A DNA stretch of 64,000 nt. Origin: Lysobacter antibioticus. GTDB taxonomy: Bacteria; Pseudomonadota; Gammaproteobacteria; Xanthomonadales; Xanthomonadaceae. Made by a program: the position numbers and the translations under genes. Location of the stretch: the NCBI RefSeq assembly GCF_000731095.1, contig NZ_JMTZ01000019.1, forward strand, positions 1 through 64,000, in the 5' to 3' direction. This document shows, in pieces, positions 19,201 through 27,043 of this stretch (within the stretch, counting starts at the first letter, position 1; the number at the start of each line of letters is the position of its first letter). A model generated the notes under the pieces. The model was not told the origin of the DNA. It was given only the letters and a program-made list of their open reading frames with translations, and did not search any database.

Positions 19201-19389
19201 GGCTCGGCGAGCCGGGCGACGATCGGCATCGTGGTGATCTTCGGCGTGTCGTTCTCGACCCTGTTGTCGCTGTTCATCGTGCCGGCGTTCTACGTCCTGC
19301 TGGCGCGCTACACCAAATCGCCCGAGGCGGTCGCGCACGAGTTGGAGAAGCTGGAAAAGGACACCCCGCAGGCCGGCGGCCACGCGTGA
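16264..19389 (+). CDS. RND multidrug efflux permease (HAE1 type)
   Basis: A 1041-residue inner-membrane proton-drug antiporter. It starts MNISDLSIRRPVFATVMSLL, a classical RND beginning. The proton-relay aspartates in transmembrane segment 4 are present (GLVVDDAIVVLEN, Asp401/Asp402), as are the duplicated-half features: porter loops, then VYLVLAAQFESF and LVGLAAKNGILIVEFANQ in the second half. It forms an operon with the adaptor and the 79-residue protein. The substrate range is not readable from sequence. A REP-like element follows the stop codon. Confidence 0.96.
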   Translation: MNISDLSIRRPVFATVMSLLLITLGVMAFSRLTLRELPAIDPPVVSVDVTYPGASAAVVETRITQVLEDALAGIEGIESIESRSVNGRASISIEFTLQREIEAAANDVRDAVSRVSNRMPEEADPPQIEKVESDADPIMWLNMSSKQMDTLQLSDYAERYVVDRLSSVDGVAQVRIGGQQRYAMRIWLDQDALAARDITVNEVEAALRAENVELPAGRIESQTRDFTLRVARSYQKPEDFAQIPLKKGADGYVVRLGDVAKIQLDSAERRAYYRSNGEPNIGLGIVKTSTANSLDVARAIRAEADKIRPGLPDGTNIFVAFDTTIFIESAVERVYHTLAEAVILVLIVIWLFLGSFRAALIPAVTVPVCLIAAFIPLYAFDFSINLLTLLALVLCIGLVVDDAIVVLENIQRRADLGEPKLVAAARGTKQVAFAVIATTAVLVAVFLPIGFMEGNTGRLFRELSVALAGAVALSAFVALTLTPMMSSKFVRPHSEEKSNPVNRWVNARLESVSRRYKGLLDHTVERPWLFGVLMVIALALSFGLFKLVPSELAPQEDRGSFQVSIIGPEGAGYDYTVKQVQQVEKIIASHTGPDQTIQRYNPRVPGGFGASEEMHTGRIAVFLQDWDKRDVSTADVADGLRSELGQLTGVRALPQVGGGLVRTRGQPIQIVLGGPEYVELAKWRDRLLARIEQNKGLFSVDSDYKETRPQMRVEIDRQRAADLGVSVTDIGHSLETMMGSRRATTFVQNGEEYDVIVQAGREVRASPADLAAIQVRARDGGLVPLSNLVTLKELAEPGSLNRFNRLRAITVSAGLAPGYTMGEAITWLNQVVEEELPEQAQIDWKGESREYQKAGGAVLMTFTLALLVVYLVLAAQFESFIHPFVIMLTVPLGVLGALLGLWMTGGTLNLFSQIGIVMLVGLAAKNGILIVEFANQLRDEGRSIHEAIVESSAVRLRPILMTSIATVVGAVPLVLAGGPGSASRATIGIVVIFGVSFSTLLSLFIVPAFYVLLARYTKSPEAVAHELEKLEKDTPQAGGHA

Positions 19390-19420
19390 TCGGGTGATCG
19401 CAGGCCGGCGCACCGCTTCA

Positions 19421-19516
19421 GGGTAGGAGCGGCGCAAGCCGCGACCGCGGGGCCTCGGCTACGACGCGTGTCGCGGCTCGCGACCGAAGGAAATCCAGGA
19501 GGACGCCGCTCCTGCC
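19421..19516. repeat. REP-like stem-loop element (family A)
   Basis: This is a second copy of the composite at 9378-9497: GGGTA then GGAGCGGCGCAAGCCGCGAC, a short variable middle, TCGCGGCTCGCGACCGAAGG, AAATCCAG and a closing GACGCCGCTCCTGCC. Both copies lie just 3' of plus-strand genes. Confidence 0.8.
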
Positions 19517-19576
19517 CGGACGCCGTTCCGCGGCCCCGGTTTCCGCCCGCCAACAGTGATGCAGTACGCTATCGCC

Positions 19577-20143
19577 ATGAACGCCGCTCCCTTATCCGAC
19601 CCGGGCGATATCCGCCTGCTTGGCGAAGGCTTCGTCCTGCGCCCCTGGCGGCCCGACGACCTCGACAGCCTGGTCGAACACGCCAACGACGAACACGTCT
19701 CGCGTTCCACCAGCGATCGTTTTCCCTATCCCTATACCCGCGAAGACGGCGAGCGCTTCCTGTCCGGCCAGGTCGTCAATCTCAACGACCCGGTCATGGC
19801 GATCGAAGTCGACGGCCGCGCCTGCGGCGGCATCGGCGTGCGCGCCGGCCAGGGCGAGCGCGGCCATAGCGCCGAGCTGGGCTATTGGCTCGGGCGCGCG
19901 CTGTGGAATGCCGGCCTGATGACGCGCGCGGTCGCCGTGTTCGCGCCTTGGGTCATGCGCGAGCTGTCCCTGTATCGCTTGTGCGCGACGGTGCTCGACC
20001 ACAACCCGGCCTCGGCGCGGGTGTTGCTGAAGAACGGTTTCGAAGAAGAAGGCGCGCAACGCTGCGCCGTGTTCAAGCGCGGGCAGCTGCACGACCTGCG
20101 TGTATTCGCCAAGGTAAGAAGGAGTCTCGACGATGCGACGTGA
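19577..20143 (+). CDS. GNAT-family acetyltransferase (RimJ/RimL type)
   Basis: The start could be the ATG at 19559 or 19577; neither has a strong ribosome binding site, and 19577 opens the family-like part. The product (188 residues) has the RimJ/RimL pattern: an N-terminal LRPWRPDDLDSLVEHAND, the middle GYWLGRALWNAGLMTRA acetyl-CoA binding region, and the terminal NPASARVLLKNGFEEEG. It probably acetylates a protein N-terminus or a small amine. The next gene overlaps its end by 11 bases. Confidence 0.85.
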   Translation: MNAAPLSDPGDIRLLGEGFVLRPWRPDDLDSLVEHANDEHVSRSTSDRFPYPYTREDGERFLSGQVVNLNDPVMAIEVDGRACGGIGVRAGQGERGHSAELGYWLGRALWNAGLMTRAVAVFAPWVMRELSLYRLCATVLDHNPASARVLLKNGFEEEGAQRCAVFKRGQLHDLRVFAKVRRSLDDAT

Positions 20144-21248
20144 TCCCCCGCGCGGTCCGCGCCCCCCCATCGCTCCGGGACAGAGCCCCTGGCGCACCGG
20201 TCCGCGCCGCGACGACGAACAACGCCCGCGGCGCGAGCCCGATGCGCAAGGCAGCGCGGGGCCGGTCGATCCGCCGCCGTCGCCGTACCGCGGCGGACAC
20301 GATCGCGGCGGACACGCACATGCGCATCCGCATTCGCGCTTGGAACGACGCGAGCAGCGCAACCAACATCCCGCCGATGCGCGCACGCCGCGCGAGCGGG
20401 CGCGGCCGGAACGCCACGAGCGCGACGAGCGGGTCTATCGCCAGCGCGACGAGGCCGATCTGCGTCAGCCCCTCGGCGACGACATGTTCGAGGCGCCGCA
20501 TCCGCAACGCGCGCGTCGCGACGTCGAGCTGCGCCTGTACGGCCTCAATGCGATCCGCGCCGTGTTCGCGCGCCGGCCGCAGGCGATCCGCAAGCTGTAT
20601 CTGAGCGGCAACCGCATTCCCGCGCTGCAGCCCTTGCTGGCGTGGTGCGTGGCCAACCGCGTCGGCTATCGCGTGGTCGAGGAAGCCGACCTCGACAAAC
20701 TCGCGGCCAGCGGGCATCACGAAGGCGTGGTCGCCGACGTGTTGCGCGAGGAGCCGGCTTCGCTGTCGGAATGGCTGCGCGAATTGCCCGCAGGCCCGCA
20801 GTTGGCGATCTGGCTCGACGGCGTCGGCAATCCGCACAACCTCGGTGCGATCCTGCGTTCGGCCGCGCATTTCGGCGTGGCCGCGGTGCTGATGCCGAAG
20901 GATTCGACCCTGGCCCTGTCGGGCGCCGCCGCGCGCGTCGCCGAGGGCGGCGCCGAAGCGGTGCCGATGGTGCGCATGGGCCGCAGCGACAATGCGCTGA
21001 CCCAGTTGCGCGGCGCCGGATTCGCCTTGGCCGCGACGGTGGTGTCCGGCGGCGACAACGCCTTCGCGACTCAATTGCCGCAGCGTTTGGTCTATGTGTT
21101 GGGTGCGGAGAGCGAAGGCATGGACCGCGACCTCGTCGCGGCCTGCGACCTGCGTTTGTCGATTCCCGGCAGCGGCAAGGTCGAAAGCCTCAACGTCGCC
21201 GCGGCGACCGCGGTGTTGTTGGCGGCGTGGACTGCGCGTAGCGCATAG
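20133..21248 (+). CDS. TrmH/SpoU-family RNA 2'-O-methyltransferase (YfiF-like)
   Basis: The ATG at 20133 has AAGGAGT at ideal spacing and overlaps the acetyltransferase end. Residues 1-120 are basic, rich in Arg/Pro/His and probably disordered. Then come a substrate-binding domain (LYGLNAIRAVFARRP) and the SpoU methylase domain with its three motifs: DGVGNPHNLGAILRSA, VYVLGAESEGMDRDL and IPGSGKVESLNVAAATAV, which form the knotted SAM site. The long N-terminal extension resembles E. coli YfiF. The RNA target is not known. Confidence 0.9.
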   Translation: MRRDPPRGPRPPIAPGQSPWRTGPRRDDEQRPRREPDAQGSAGPVDPPPSPYRGGHDRGGHAHAHPHSRLERREQRNQHPADARTPRERARPERHERDERVYRQRDEADLRQPLGDDMFEAPHPQRARRDVELRLYGLNAIRAVFARRPQAIRKLYLSGNRIPALQPLLAWCVANRVGYRVVEEADLDKLAASGHHEGVVADVLREEPASLSEWLRELPAGPQLAIWLDGVGNPHNLGAILRSAAHFGVAAVLMPKDSTLALSGAAARVAEGGAEAVPMVRMGRSDNALTQLRGAGFALAATVVSGGDNAFATQLPQRLVYVLGAESEGMDRDLVAACDLRLSIPGSGKVESLNVAAATAVLLAAWTARSA

Positions 21249-21264
21249 GCCATCGCGCTAAAGC

Positions 21265-21288
21265 CCCTCTCCCGCAGGCGGGAGAGGG
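21265..21288. terminator. GC-rich hairpin between convergent genes
   Basis: An 11-bp perfect inverted repeat (CCCTCTCCCGC and its complement) with a 2-base gap lies between the methyltransferase and the M28 peptidase gene ends. There is no T-run. It is either a factor-dependent terminator or a dispersed palindromic repeat of a type common in this family. Confidence 0.5.
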
Positions 21289-21336
21289 AGCTGAGACGCG
21301 TCGGCGAACACGGCACGCAATGAGTGTCGTGCCGCC

Positions 21337-22749
21337 TCACTCCTCCGGCGGCGTAACCTGCTTGGCTTCGCTGCCGAAATCGCCGTCGGCCGAAGCGGCC
21401 AGATAGGCGAACACCGCATACGCCGCGACGTTCTGCGCCAATGCCTTCGGGTCGATCTTGTCGAGGGTGTCGTCGGGCGTGTGGTGGTAGTCGAAATAAT
21501 CGCTGCCGTCCTGGGCCAGACGCGCCCAGGCCAGGCCGCGCGCGGCGAACGGCGAGATGTCCGGGCCGGGGCCGCCCTTGCCGGGCGTGTGCTCGATGCC
21601 GAGCGGTGCCAGGGCCTCGGCGATCTGCTTGTCGGCGGCCTGCGCATGCGCCGGCGCCGAACTCGAATAAGCGTAGATACGGCCCGCGCCGAAATCGCTC
21701 TCGGCGCCGATCTGGTGCTGTTTGACCTGCGCGGCATGCTTGAGCGCATAGGCCTTGCCGCCGTACAGGCCCTGTTCTTCGTTGGCGAAGGCGATCACCC
21801 GGATGCTGCGCGCCGGGCGCAGCTTGCTCTGGCCGATCAGCTTGCCCGCGGCCATGGTCAGGCCGACGCCGGCGCCGTCGTCGATCGCGCCGGTACCGAG
21901 ATCCCACGAATCCAGATGGCCGCCGATCACCACGACTTCCTCGGGCTTGCTCTTGCCGCGGATCTCGCCGATGACGTTGTGCGAAGTCGCTTCGCCGTCC
22001 CAGCCGCAATCCAGGGCGACGCGCACGCGCACCGGGCCGCGCGCGGCCAGGCGCGCGAGCTGGTCGGCGTCCGGCGCGGCCAGCGCGGCTGACGGAATCG
22101 GGGTCAGGCCGTCGTCGAAACGGGTGATGCCGGTGTGCGGATTGCGGTGCGAGTCGGTGCCGGCCGAACGCATCAGATAGGCGCTGGCGCCGGCGCGGAT
22201 CGCCGCCGACGGGCCGCGGCTGCGCACGCGTCCGCCGGGGCCGTAGCCGGCGCCGTCCTTGGCGCGCTCCATGCGGTAGTCGATGAAGGCGATCTTGCCC
22301 TTGAGCGAACCGGCCGGCGCGGCTTCCAGCGCGGCGAGGTCGGCGAAGCGCACGATCTCGCCTTCGACCTTGCCGGCGGGGCTGCCGCCCAGGGCGGTCA
22401 GGTTCAGCGGCTGGCGATGTTCGCCGAGCACTTCGGCCTGCTCGCTGCGGCGCTCCCACTTCGGAAACGTCACCGGTTCCAGCCAGACCTTGTCGAAGCC
22501 GAGCTCGCGGAATTTGGCTTCGGCCCACTTCACCGCGCGCGCATCCGCCTCGCTGCCGGCCAGGCGCGGGCCGACCTCGGTGGTCAACGACTCGGTGATG
22601 CGATAGCCCAGGTCGCTGGCGAGCGCGCTTTCGCGCAATTCGCCGGCGGCGGCGATAGCGGCCTCGGGAATGCGCGTCTCGCGCGGGGTGGCCACGGCGG
22701 AGCCGACGAACAACACAGCAGCGATCGCTGCCCACAACGGTGCGCGCAT
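21337..22749 (-). CDS. Secreted M28-family zinc aminopeptidase
   Basis: Two nearby starts are possible; the ATG at 22749 has GGGAG at good spacing. A signal peptide (RAPLWAAIAAVLFVGSAVA) directs export. The 470-residue protein carries the M28 zinc ligands: GGHLDSWDLG and IDDGAG (His and bridging Asp), FANEEQGLYG (catalytic Glu and a Glu ligand), and FDYHHTPDDT (last His). A protease-associated-like region precedes the catalytic domain. It probably removes amino acids from peptides in the periplasm or outside the cell. Confidence 0.93.
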   Translation of the reverse strand: MRAPLWAAIAAVLFVGSAVATPRETRIPEAAIAAAGELRESALASDLGYRITESLTTEVGPRLAGSEADARAVKWAEAKFRELGFDKVWLEPVTFPKWERRSEQAEVLGEHRQPLNLTALGGSPAGKVEGEIVRFADLAALEAAPAGSLKGKIAFIDYRMERAKDGAGYGPGGRVRSRGPSAAIRAGASAYLMRSAGTDSHRNPHTGITRFDDGLTPIPSAALAAPDADQLARLAARGPVRVRVALDCGWDGEATSHNVIGEIRGKSKPEEVVVIGGHLDSWDLGTGAIDDGAGVGLTMAAGKLIGQSKLRPARSIRVIAFANEEQGLYGGKAYALKHAAQVKQHQIGAESDFGAGRIYAYSSSAPAHAQAADKQIAEALAPLGIEHTPGKGGPGPDISPFAARGLAWARLAQDGSDYFDYHHTPDDTLDKIDPKALAQNVAAYAVFAYLAASADGDFGSEAKQVTPPEE

Positions 22750-22934
22750 CCCCAACTCCCTCATCTGGAAAGACCGGAGGCCGCCTGCAACCAGGCGGCC
22801 GGAAAAGACGAAGCCGCGAGCTTAGCAACCCGCGGCCCCGTCTCTACCTGTCGCAAGTCACGCCGGACTTGAGGGTTTTTTGTCGCTGCCTATCGCCACG
22901 TTTGAGGCACTTTGCCGCAACGGGCGAAGCGTTC

Positions 22935-23348
22935 TCACTTCTTCAGCGAATCGCGGATCTCGCGCAGCAGCACGATGTCCTCGGGCGTTGCCGCCGGCGC
23001 CGCGTCGGCGGGCTTGCGGACCTTGTTGTAAGCCTTGAGGAACAGGAAGATCACGAACGCGATCAGGACGAAGTCGATCGCGGTCTGCAGGAAGGCGCCG
23101 TACTTGATCGCGACTTCGGCCGCGACTTCCTTGCCGGCGGCATCCATCTGCGCCGCGGTCAGCACGTACTTGGCGTCGCCGAGGCTGACCCCGCCGCTGA
23201 GGTAGCCGATGAAGGGCATGACGATGCCGTCGACCAGGGCCGTGACGATCTTGCCGAAGGCCGCGCCGATCACCACACCGACGGCCAGATCGACCACGTT
23301 GCCGCGCGCTATGAACTCTTTGAACTCGCTGATCATGCCCATCCGCAT
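22935..23348 (-). CDS. mscL: Large-conductance mechanosensitive channel
   Basis: MscL opens under membrane tension to release solutes after osmotic downshift. The 137-residue length fits. The N-terminal amphipathic helix and first membrane helix (FKEFIARGNVVDLAVGVVIG, then AAFGKIV) are characteristic, followed by a periplasmic loop, the second helix (AIDFVLIAFVIFLFLKAYN) and a cytoplasmic tail. The ATG at 23348 has GGGAG six bases upstream. It is a single-gene unit. Confidence 0.97.
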   Translation of the reverse strand: MRMGMISEFKEFIARGNVVDLAVGVVIGAAFGKIVTALVDGIVMPFIGYLSGGVSLGDAKYVLTAAQMDAAGKEVAAEVAIKYGAFLQTAIDFVLIAFVIFLFLKAYNKVRKPADAAPAATPEDIVLLREIRDSLKK

Positions 23349-23397
23349 GCTCTCCCTGTGTTGACGACATGAATGCGGCGCCGCAGCGCCGAGGCGA

Positions 23398-24126
23398 CTA
23401 TACCGGCGCCGGGATGATGTGTCCGTGCAGTTCGGCCACGCCTTCGAGCACGGCGTGATAGCGGTCGCCGGGCTGCAGCGGGCCGACCCCGGAGGGCGTG
23501 CCCATGTAGATCAGGTCGCCGGCGCGCAGCGCGTACAGCCGCGACAGCTCGTGCAGGATTTCGGGCACGTTCCAGACCAGGTCGGCGAGCGTGCCGCGCT
23601 GGCGGACTTCGCCGTTCACTTCCAGGCTCAAGGCGCGCGCGCCGAGTTCGCCGACGTCGGCGACCGGCACGATTGCGCTGATCGGCGCGGCGTGGTCGAA
23701 GGACTTGCCGGTATCCCAGGGCAGCCCCTTGGCCTTGGCCTGCGATTGCAGGTCGCGGCGGGTCAGGTCTAGCCCGACGGCATAGCCGTAGACCAACGCC
23801 TGGGCGTCGGCGACGGCGAGTTCGCCGGCCGGCGCATCGCGACCGATCGCGACCACCAGTTCGACCTCATGGTGCAGGTCGTCGGTGCCGGGCGGGTAGG
23901 GCACGGCTTCGCCGAGCTCGATGGCGTCGTGCGGCTTGAGGAAGAACACCGGACGGCCGCGATCGGCGGCCGAGGTCGGTACGGCCGCGCCCATTTCGCG
24001 TGCGTGTTCGGCGAAGTTGCGCCCGACGCAGTAGACGCGGCGGACCGGGAAGGTGGTGCCGTCGGCGACGTCGGCGCCGCGGACCGGAATACGGGTATGC
24101 GGCGGTGCCGCGATCGCGTCGCTCAT
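23398..24126 (-). CDS. Fumarylacetoacetate hydrolase family protein
   Basis: The ATG at 24126 lies four bases after the upstream gene's stop codon, suggesting an operon. The 242-residue product is a short FAH-family enzyme: RRVYCVGRNFAEHAREMG, FFLKPHDAI, the metal-binding HHEVELVVAIG, and LPWDTGKSFDHAAPIS, LIYMGTPSGVGPLQPGD. Members act on beta-diketones, acylpyruvates or oxaloacetate. The substrate cannot be fixed here. The first 48 codons of the longer open frame are not family-like and were left out. Confidence 0.9.
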   Translation of the reverse strand: MSDAIAAPPHTRIPVRGADVADGTTFPVRRVYCVGRNFAEHAREMGAAVPTSAADRGRPVFFLKPHDAIELGEAVPYPPGTDDLHHEVELVVAIGRDAPAGELAVADAQALVYGYAVGLDLTRRDLQSQAKAKGLPWDTGKSFDHAAPISAIVPVADVGELGARALSLEVNGEVRQRGTLADLVWNVPEILHELSRLYALRAGDLIYMGTPSGVGPLQPGDRYHAVLEGVAELHGHIIPAPV

Positions 24127-24130
24127 GCGT

Positions 24131-24469
24131 TCAATGCGTGGAAGAAGTAGGGGAGCGATGGCCGAGGCGGGCCGCATCGACGACGCGGAACTCGCCTTCG
24201 ACGATGTCGTGGCCGTGGGCATCGCGACGCGCCATCGGCTTGCCGCGGCGCTTCCACAGTTTGTAGGCAAGGCCGACGGCGATCATCGCCGCGCCGACGA
24301 ACACGCTGAACATCACCAGCAGCGCCAGCAGCCCGAGCCCGATCACGCCGAGCACGAAACGCAGGAGGCGGTGACGCGGCTTGCGCGGCTCGAAAGCGGT
24401 GCGCACGCGCGACTGGAACGCATTCCATTGCGGTCGGTGATCGGAGAATCGGAAGGTCTGGGCAAACAT
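24131..24469 (-). CDS. Small membrane protein (112 aa), unknown
   Basis: A hydrophobic region (about residues 37-70, LRFVLGVIGLGLLALLVMF then SVFVGAAMIAVGLAY) predicts one long or two short membrane helices, with a basic tail that includes EGEFRVVD. No family was recognised, though small proteins of this build are found next to FAH-family genes in the lineage (inference from position only). It is co-directional with and four bases from the FAH gene. Confidence 0.72.
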   Translation of the reverse strand: MFAQTFRFSDHRPQWNAFQSRVRTAFEPRKPRHRLLRFVLGVIGLGLLALLVMFSVFVGAAMIAVGLAYKLWKRRGKPMARRDAHGHDIVEGEFRVVDAARLGHRSPTSSTH

Positions 24470-24525
24470 TTAGGGTGTCGTGAGACAATGCGGCAAACGC
24501 CGGACACAGGAGTATCGTTCCAGGC

Positions 24526-24906
24526 ATGGACGAGGGTGTGAGAAGTTCGTTAAATCATCCCGGCGAAGGCGGCAACGCAGTGTTGCCCCTGATCGAGCTG
24601 GCGCGGCTGGCCGACGGTGCGTTCGCCGAGGTCGAAGCGACCCTGGACGGCGACGCCGAATCGCTGCTGCTGTATCGCGACGGCGAGGCCGTACGCGCCT
24701 GGTTGAATATTTGCCCGCATGCCGGCCGCCGTCTCGACTGGGCGCCGGGCCAGTTCCTCAAGAGCAAGGACGGCCTGCTGGTCTGCGCCGCGCATGGCGC
24801 GAGTTTCGAGTTGCAAGGCGGCCAATGCGTCGCCGGCCCCTGCCGCGGCGAAGCGCTGCGCGCGGTCGCGGTGACGGTGCGCGATGGGGCGGTGTGGTTG
24901 GGGTGA
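24526..24906 (+). CDS. Rieske [2Fe-2S] protein
   Basis: A 126-residue soluble Rieske-fold protein. Both cluster motifs are visible: ICPHAGRRL (Cys and His) and VCAAHGASF (Cys and His). Such stand-alone proteins resemble ferredoxin parts of dioxygenases or NirD-like domains. No oxygenase gene is nearby, so the partner is unknown. It is divergent from the small membrane protein and followed by repeat DNA. Confidence 0.88.
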   Translation: MDEGVRSSLNHPGEGGNAVLPLIELARLADGAFAEVEATLDGDAESLLLYRDGEAVRAWLNICPHAGRRLDWAPGQFLKSKDGLLVCAAHGASFELQGGQCVAGPCRGEALRAVAVTVRDGAVWLG

Positions 24907-24928
24907 GTTGGGATTGTTAGTGGACAGT

Positions 24929-24970
24929 CAACAGCCAACAGCCAACAGCCAACAGCCAACAGCCAACAGC
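24929..24970. repeat. Six tandem copies of the heptamer CAACAGC
   Basis: Six perfect 7-base units occupy 42 bases directly before the palindromic element at 24971. The array is non-coding, so changes in copy number would not shift a reading frame. Perfect identity suggests recent slippage. Confidence 0.95.
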
Positions 24971-25149
24971 AAATCCCCCCTGCCCCCCTTTTGCAAAGGG
25001 GGGATAAGCGAATGCGGGGTTCGTCTTCGCTAGGACTTGCAGCGATCCGGCCGTACCGACAAGCGAGCGAGCCCGGGGCGAGGCGCCGAGCTCATACGGA
25101 CCCACCAGATGCATTCCCCCCCTTTGGAAAAGGGGGGCAGGGGGGATTT
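24971..25149. repeat. MITE-like element with G/C-tract ends (family B)
   Basis: The first 22 bases (from AAATCCCCCCTG) are the exact reverse complement of the last 22 (ending CAGGGGGGATTT). Each end also forms its own hairpin of C-run, CTTTTGCAAAG or CTTTGGAAAAG, G-run. The central 115 bases are unique in the window. Related single ends lie at 31808, 31931 and 32038. No transposase is encoded. Confidence 0.85.
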
Positions 25150-25190
25150 GCTTTTCCCGCCACCGCACCGAAGCTGCGGCGTCTGCGAGG

Positions 25191-27038
25191 TCACTTGCCC
25201 CAGAACAGCAAATTCACCATCAGCACCGTCACCACGGTGTAGATCAGCGACAGCGGGCCGCCGATGCGCCACAGCTCCTTGCCGGTGTAGCCGGCCGGGC
25301 CGGTGATCATCGAGATCACCGGGTTCGAGGCGGTCATGAAGTTGTTCGAGGCCGACAGCGCCACGATCAGGGCGAAGGCGGTCGGGTTGCCGCCGGCGGC
25401 GAGCGCGAGGTTGACCGCGAGCGGCACCACCACGATGGTCGCGCCGACATGGCTGATGACCAACGAAAACATCGTCGTCAGCAAGCCGATGAAGATCTCC
25501 AGCAGCCACACCGGCGTGCCGCTCGGCAGGCGCTCGATGGTATGGCCGGCGATCCACGCCGCCGCGCCGCTGGAATCCATGGCCCAGCCCAATGGAATCA
25601 GGCAGGCCATCAGGAACACGGTCTTCCAGTTGATCGCCGCGTAGGCCTCGTCGATGTTGATGACACCGGCGATCAGCATGCCGGCCACGCCGGTCATCAG
25701 CGCGATCGACACCGGCAGGCGCGAGGACAGGGCCAGCAGCATCGCCACGGCGAAGATGGTCAGCGCGAGCTTGAGCTTGTGCGGGCGCTGCTCGCCCTTC
25801 GGGTAGTCGGTGACGACGACCAGGTCCTTGCTCGCCGCCGCGGTCGCCAGGTCGGTCCAGATGCTGTGGAACACCAGCATGTCGCCGGCGCGCATCGGCA
25901 CGGTGCGCACGTTGTCGCGCAGCACGCTCTTGTCGCGGTTGATCGCCAGCAGGCTCAGGCCGGCATGCTTGCGCAGGTGCAGGTCGCCGGCGGTCTTGCC
26001 GATATACCCGGAGGTCGCCGGCACCACCGCTTCGGAAATGCCGGCGCGGCTGGGGTTGAACAGGTCGGCGAAGTTACGCAGGCGCGAGGACAAACGCAGG
26101 AACTGGTTTTGGGCGAAGTCGGCGACCTGCTGCTTCGGCCCCATCGCACCGAGCACGCTGCCGACCCAGATGCGGGTGTCGGCCGGCGGCGCCAGGCGCG
26201 CCTCGCCGTCGCTCTTGAGCGCGAGCAGCAGGGGCGCGCCGCGCAGCGCTTCGGCCTCGCCGAGCGACATGCCGACCAACGGGCTGTCGGCGGTGACCGT
26301 CATTTCGTAGACGTCGCCCTCGATGCCGTAGGCCTTGGCGAAATAACTCTGGGTGCGCGCCGGCGTGGCGCCCTTGTCGCTGTCGTCGCGCAGCAGCTTG
26401 TCGCCGAAGAAATGGAAATACGCCAGCGAGGCGACCAGCAGGGCGATGCCGATCGGCATCGGCGCGAACATCTTCAGCGGCTCGATGGTCGCCGCGCCCG
26501 AGGGCAGGTTGCTGTTGGCGTTGAGCAACAAGTCGTTGAGCAGGATCAGCGGCGAGTTGCCGACCATGGTCAGGGCGCCGCCCATGACGATGGCCGCGGC
26601 GATCGGCAGCAACAGGCGCGGCAGCGACAGGCCGGTGCGCGAGGACAGGCGCGAGGCGACAGGCATGTACAACGCCATCACTGACGGGTTCTGCATGAAG
26701 GAGGAGTTGAGGCCGGCCACCGCCGTGGTCAGCAACAGCAAGCGTTGTTCGACGCCGTGCGCGCGCCGCAGCAGCCAGGCAGCGAGGCGGTTGAGGGCGC
26801 CGGTGCGGTCGAGGCCGGCGCCGAGGATCATCGTGGCGATGATGCTGATGACCGCGTTGCCCGAGAAGCCGTTGAACAGTTCGTCCGGCTCGACCAGGCC
26901 CGACAGGCCGAGCAGCACCAGCACGACCAGGGCGACGACGTCGGCGCGGATGCGCTCGAACAGGAACATCGCCATCGTGAAGACCACCAGCCCGAGGACG
27001 AGCTTCATGTCGGTGGTGAGCGCGAGGGCGGTATCCAT
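25191..27038 (-). CDS. SLC13/DASS-family transporter with RCK_C domains
   Basis: A 615-residue inner-membrane permease. Two hydrophobic halves are separated by a soluble section (about residues 215-400) that looks like two TrkA-C (RCK_C) regulatory domains (YEMTVTADSPLVGMSLGEAE; SRAGISEAVVPATSGYIG). The first half has the family-type FSGNAVISIIATMILG and the second SLVISHVGATIVVVPLAVN. Such proteins carry sulfate, dicarboxylates or related anions with sodium or protons. The start codon lies only 5 bases from a repeat element, and no Shine-Dalgarno is seen. Confidence 0.9.
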   Translation of the reverse strand: MDTALALTTDMKLVLGLVVFTMAMFLFERIRADVVALVVLVLLGLSGLVEPDELFNGFSGNAVISIIATMILGAGLDRTGALNRLAAWLLRRAHGVEQRLLLLTTAVAGLNSSFMQNPSVMALYMPVASRLSSRTGLSLPRLLLPIAAAIVMGGALTMVGNSPLILLNDLLLNANSNLPSGAATIEPLKMFAPMPIGIALLVASLAYFHFFGDKLLRDDSDKGATPARTQSYFAKAYGIEGDVYEMTVTADSPLVGMSLGEAEALRGAPLLLALKSDGEARLAPPADTRIWVGSVLGAMGPKQQVADFAQNQFLRLSSRLRNFADLFNPSRAGISEAVVPATSGYIGKTAGDLHLRKHAGLSLLAINRDKSVLRDNVRTVPMRAGDMLVFHSIWTDLATAAASKDLVVVTDYPKGEQRPHKLKLALTIFAVAMLLALSSRLPVSIALMTGVAGMLIAGVINIDEAYAAINWKTVFLMACLIPLGWAMDSSGAAAWIAGHTIERLPSGTPVWLLEIFIGLLTTMFSLVISHVGATIVVVPLAVNLALAAGGNPTAFALIVALSASNNFMTASNPVISMITGPAGYTGKELWRIGGPLSLIYTVVTVLMVNLLFWGK

Positions 27039-27043
27039 TTAAG

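Noticed and set aside
16210-19437. Minus-strand open frame of over 1000 codons
   Set aside because: It mirrors the RND permease codon by codon; the plus-strand product has all family motifs.
24929-24970. Heptamer array considered as CRISPR
   Set aside because: Units are 7 bases with no spacers and there are no cas genes.
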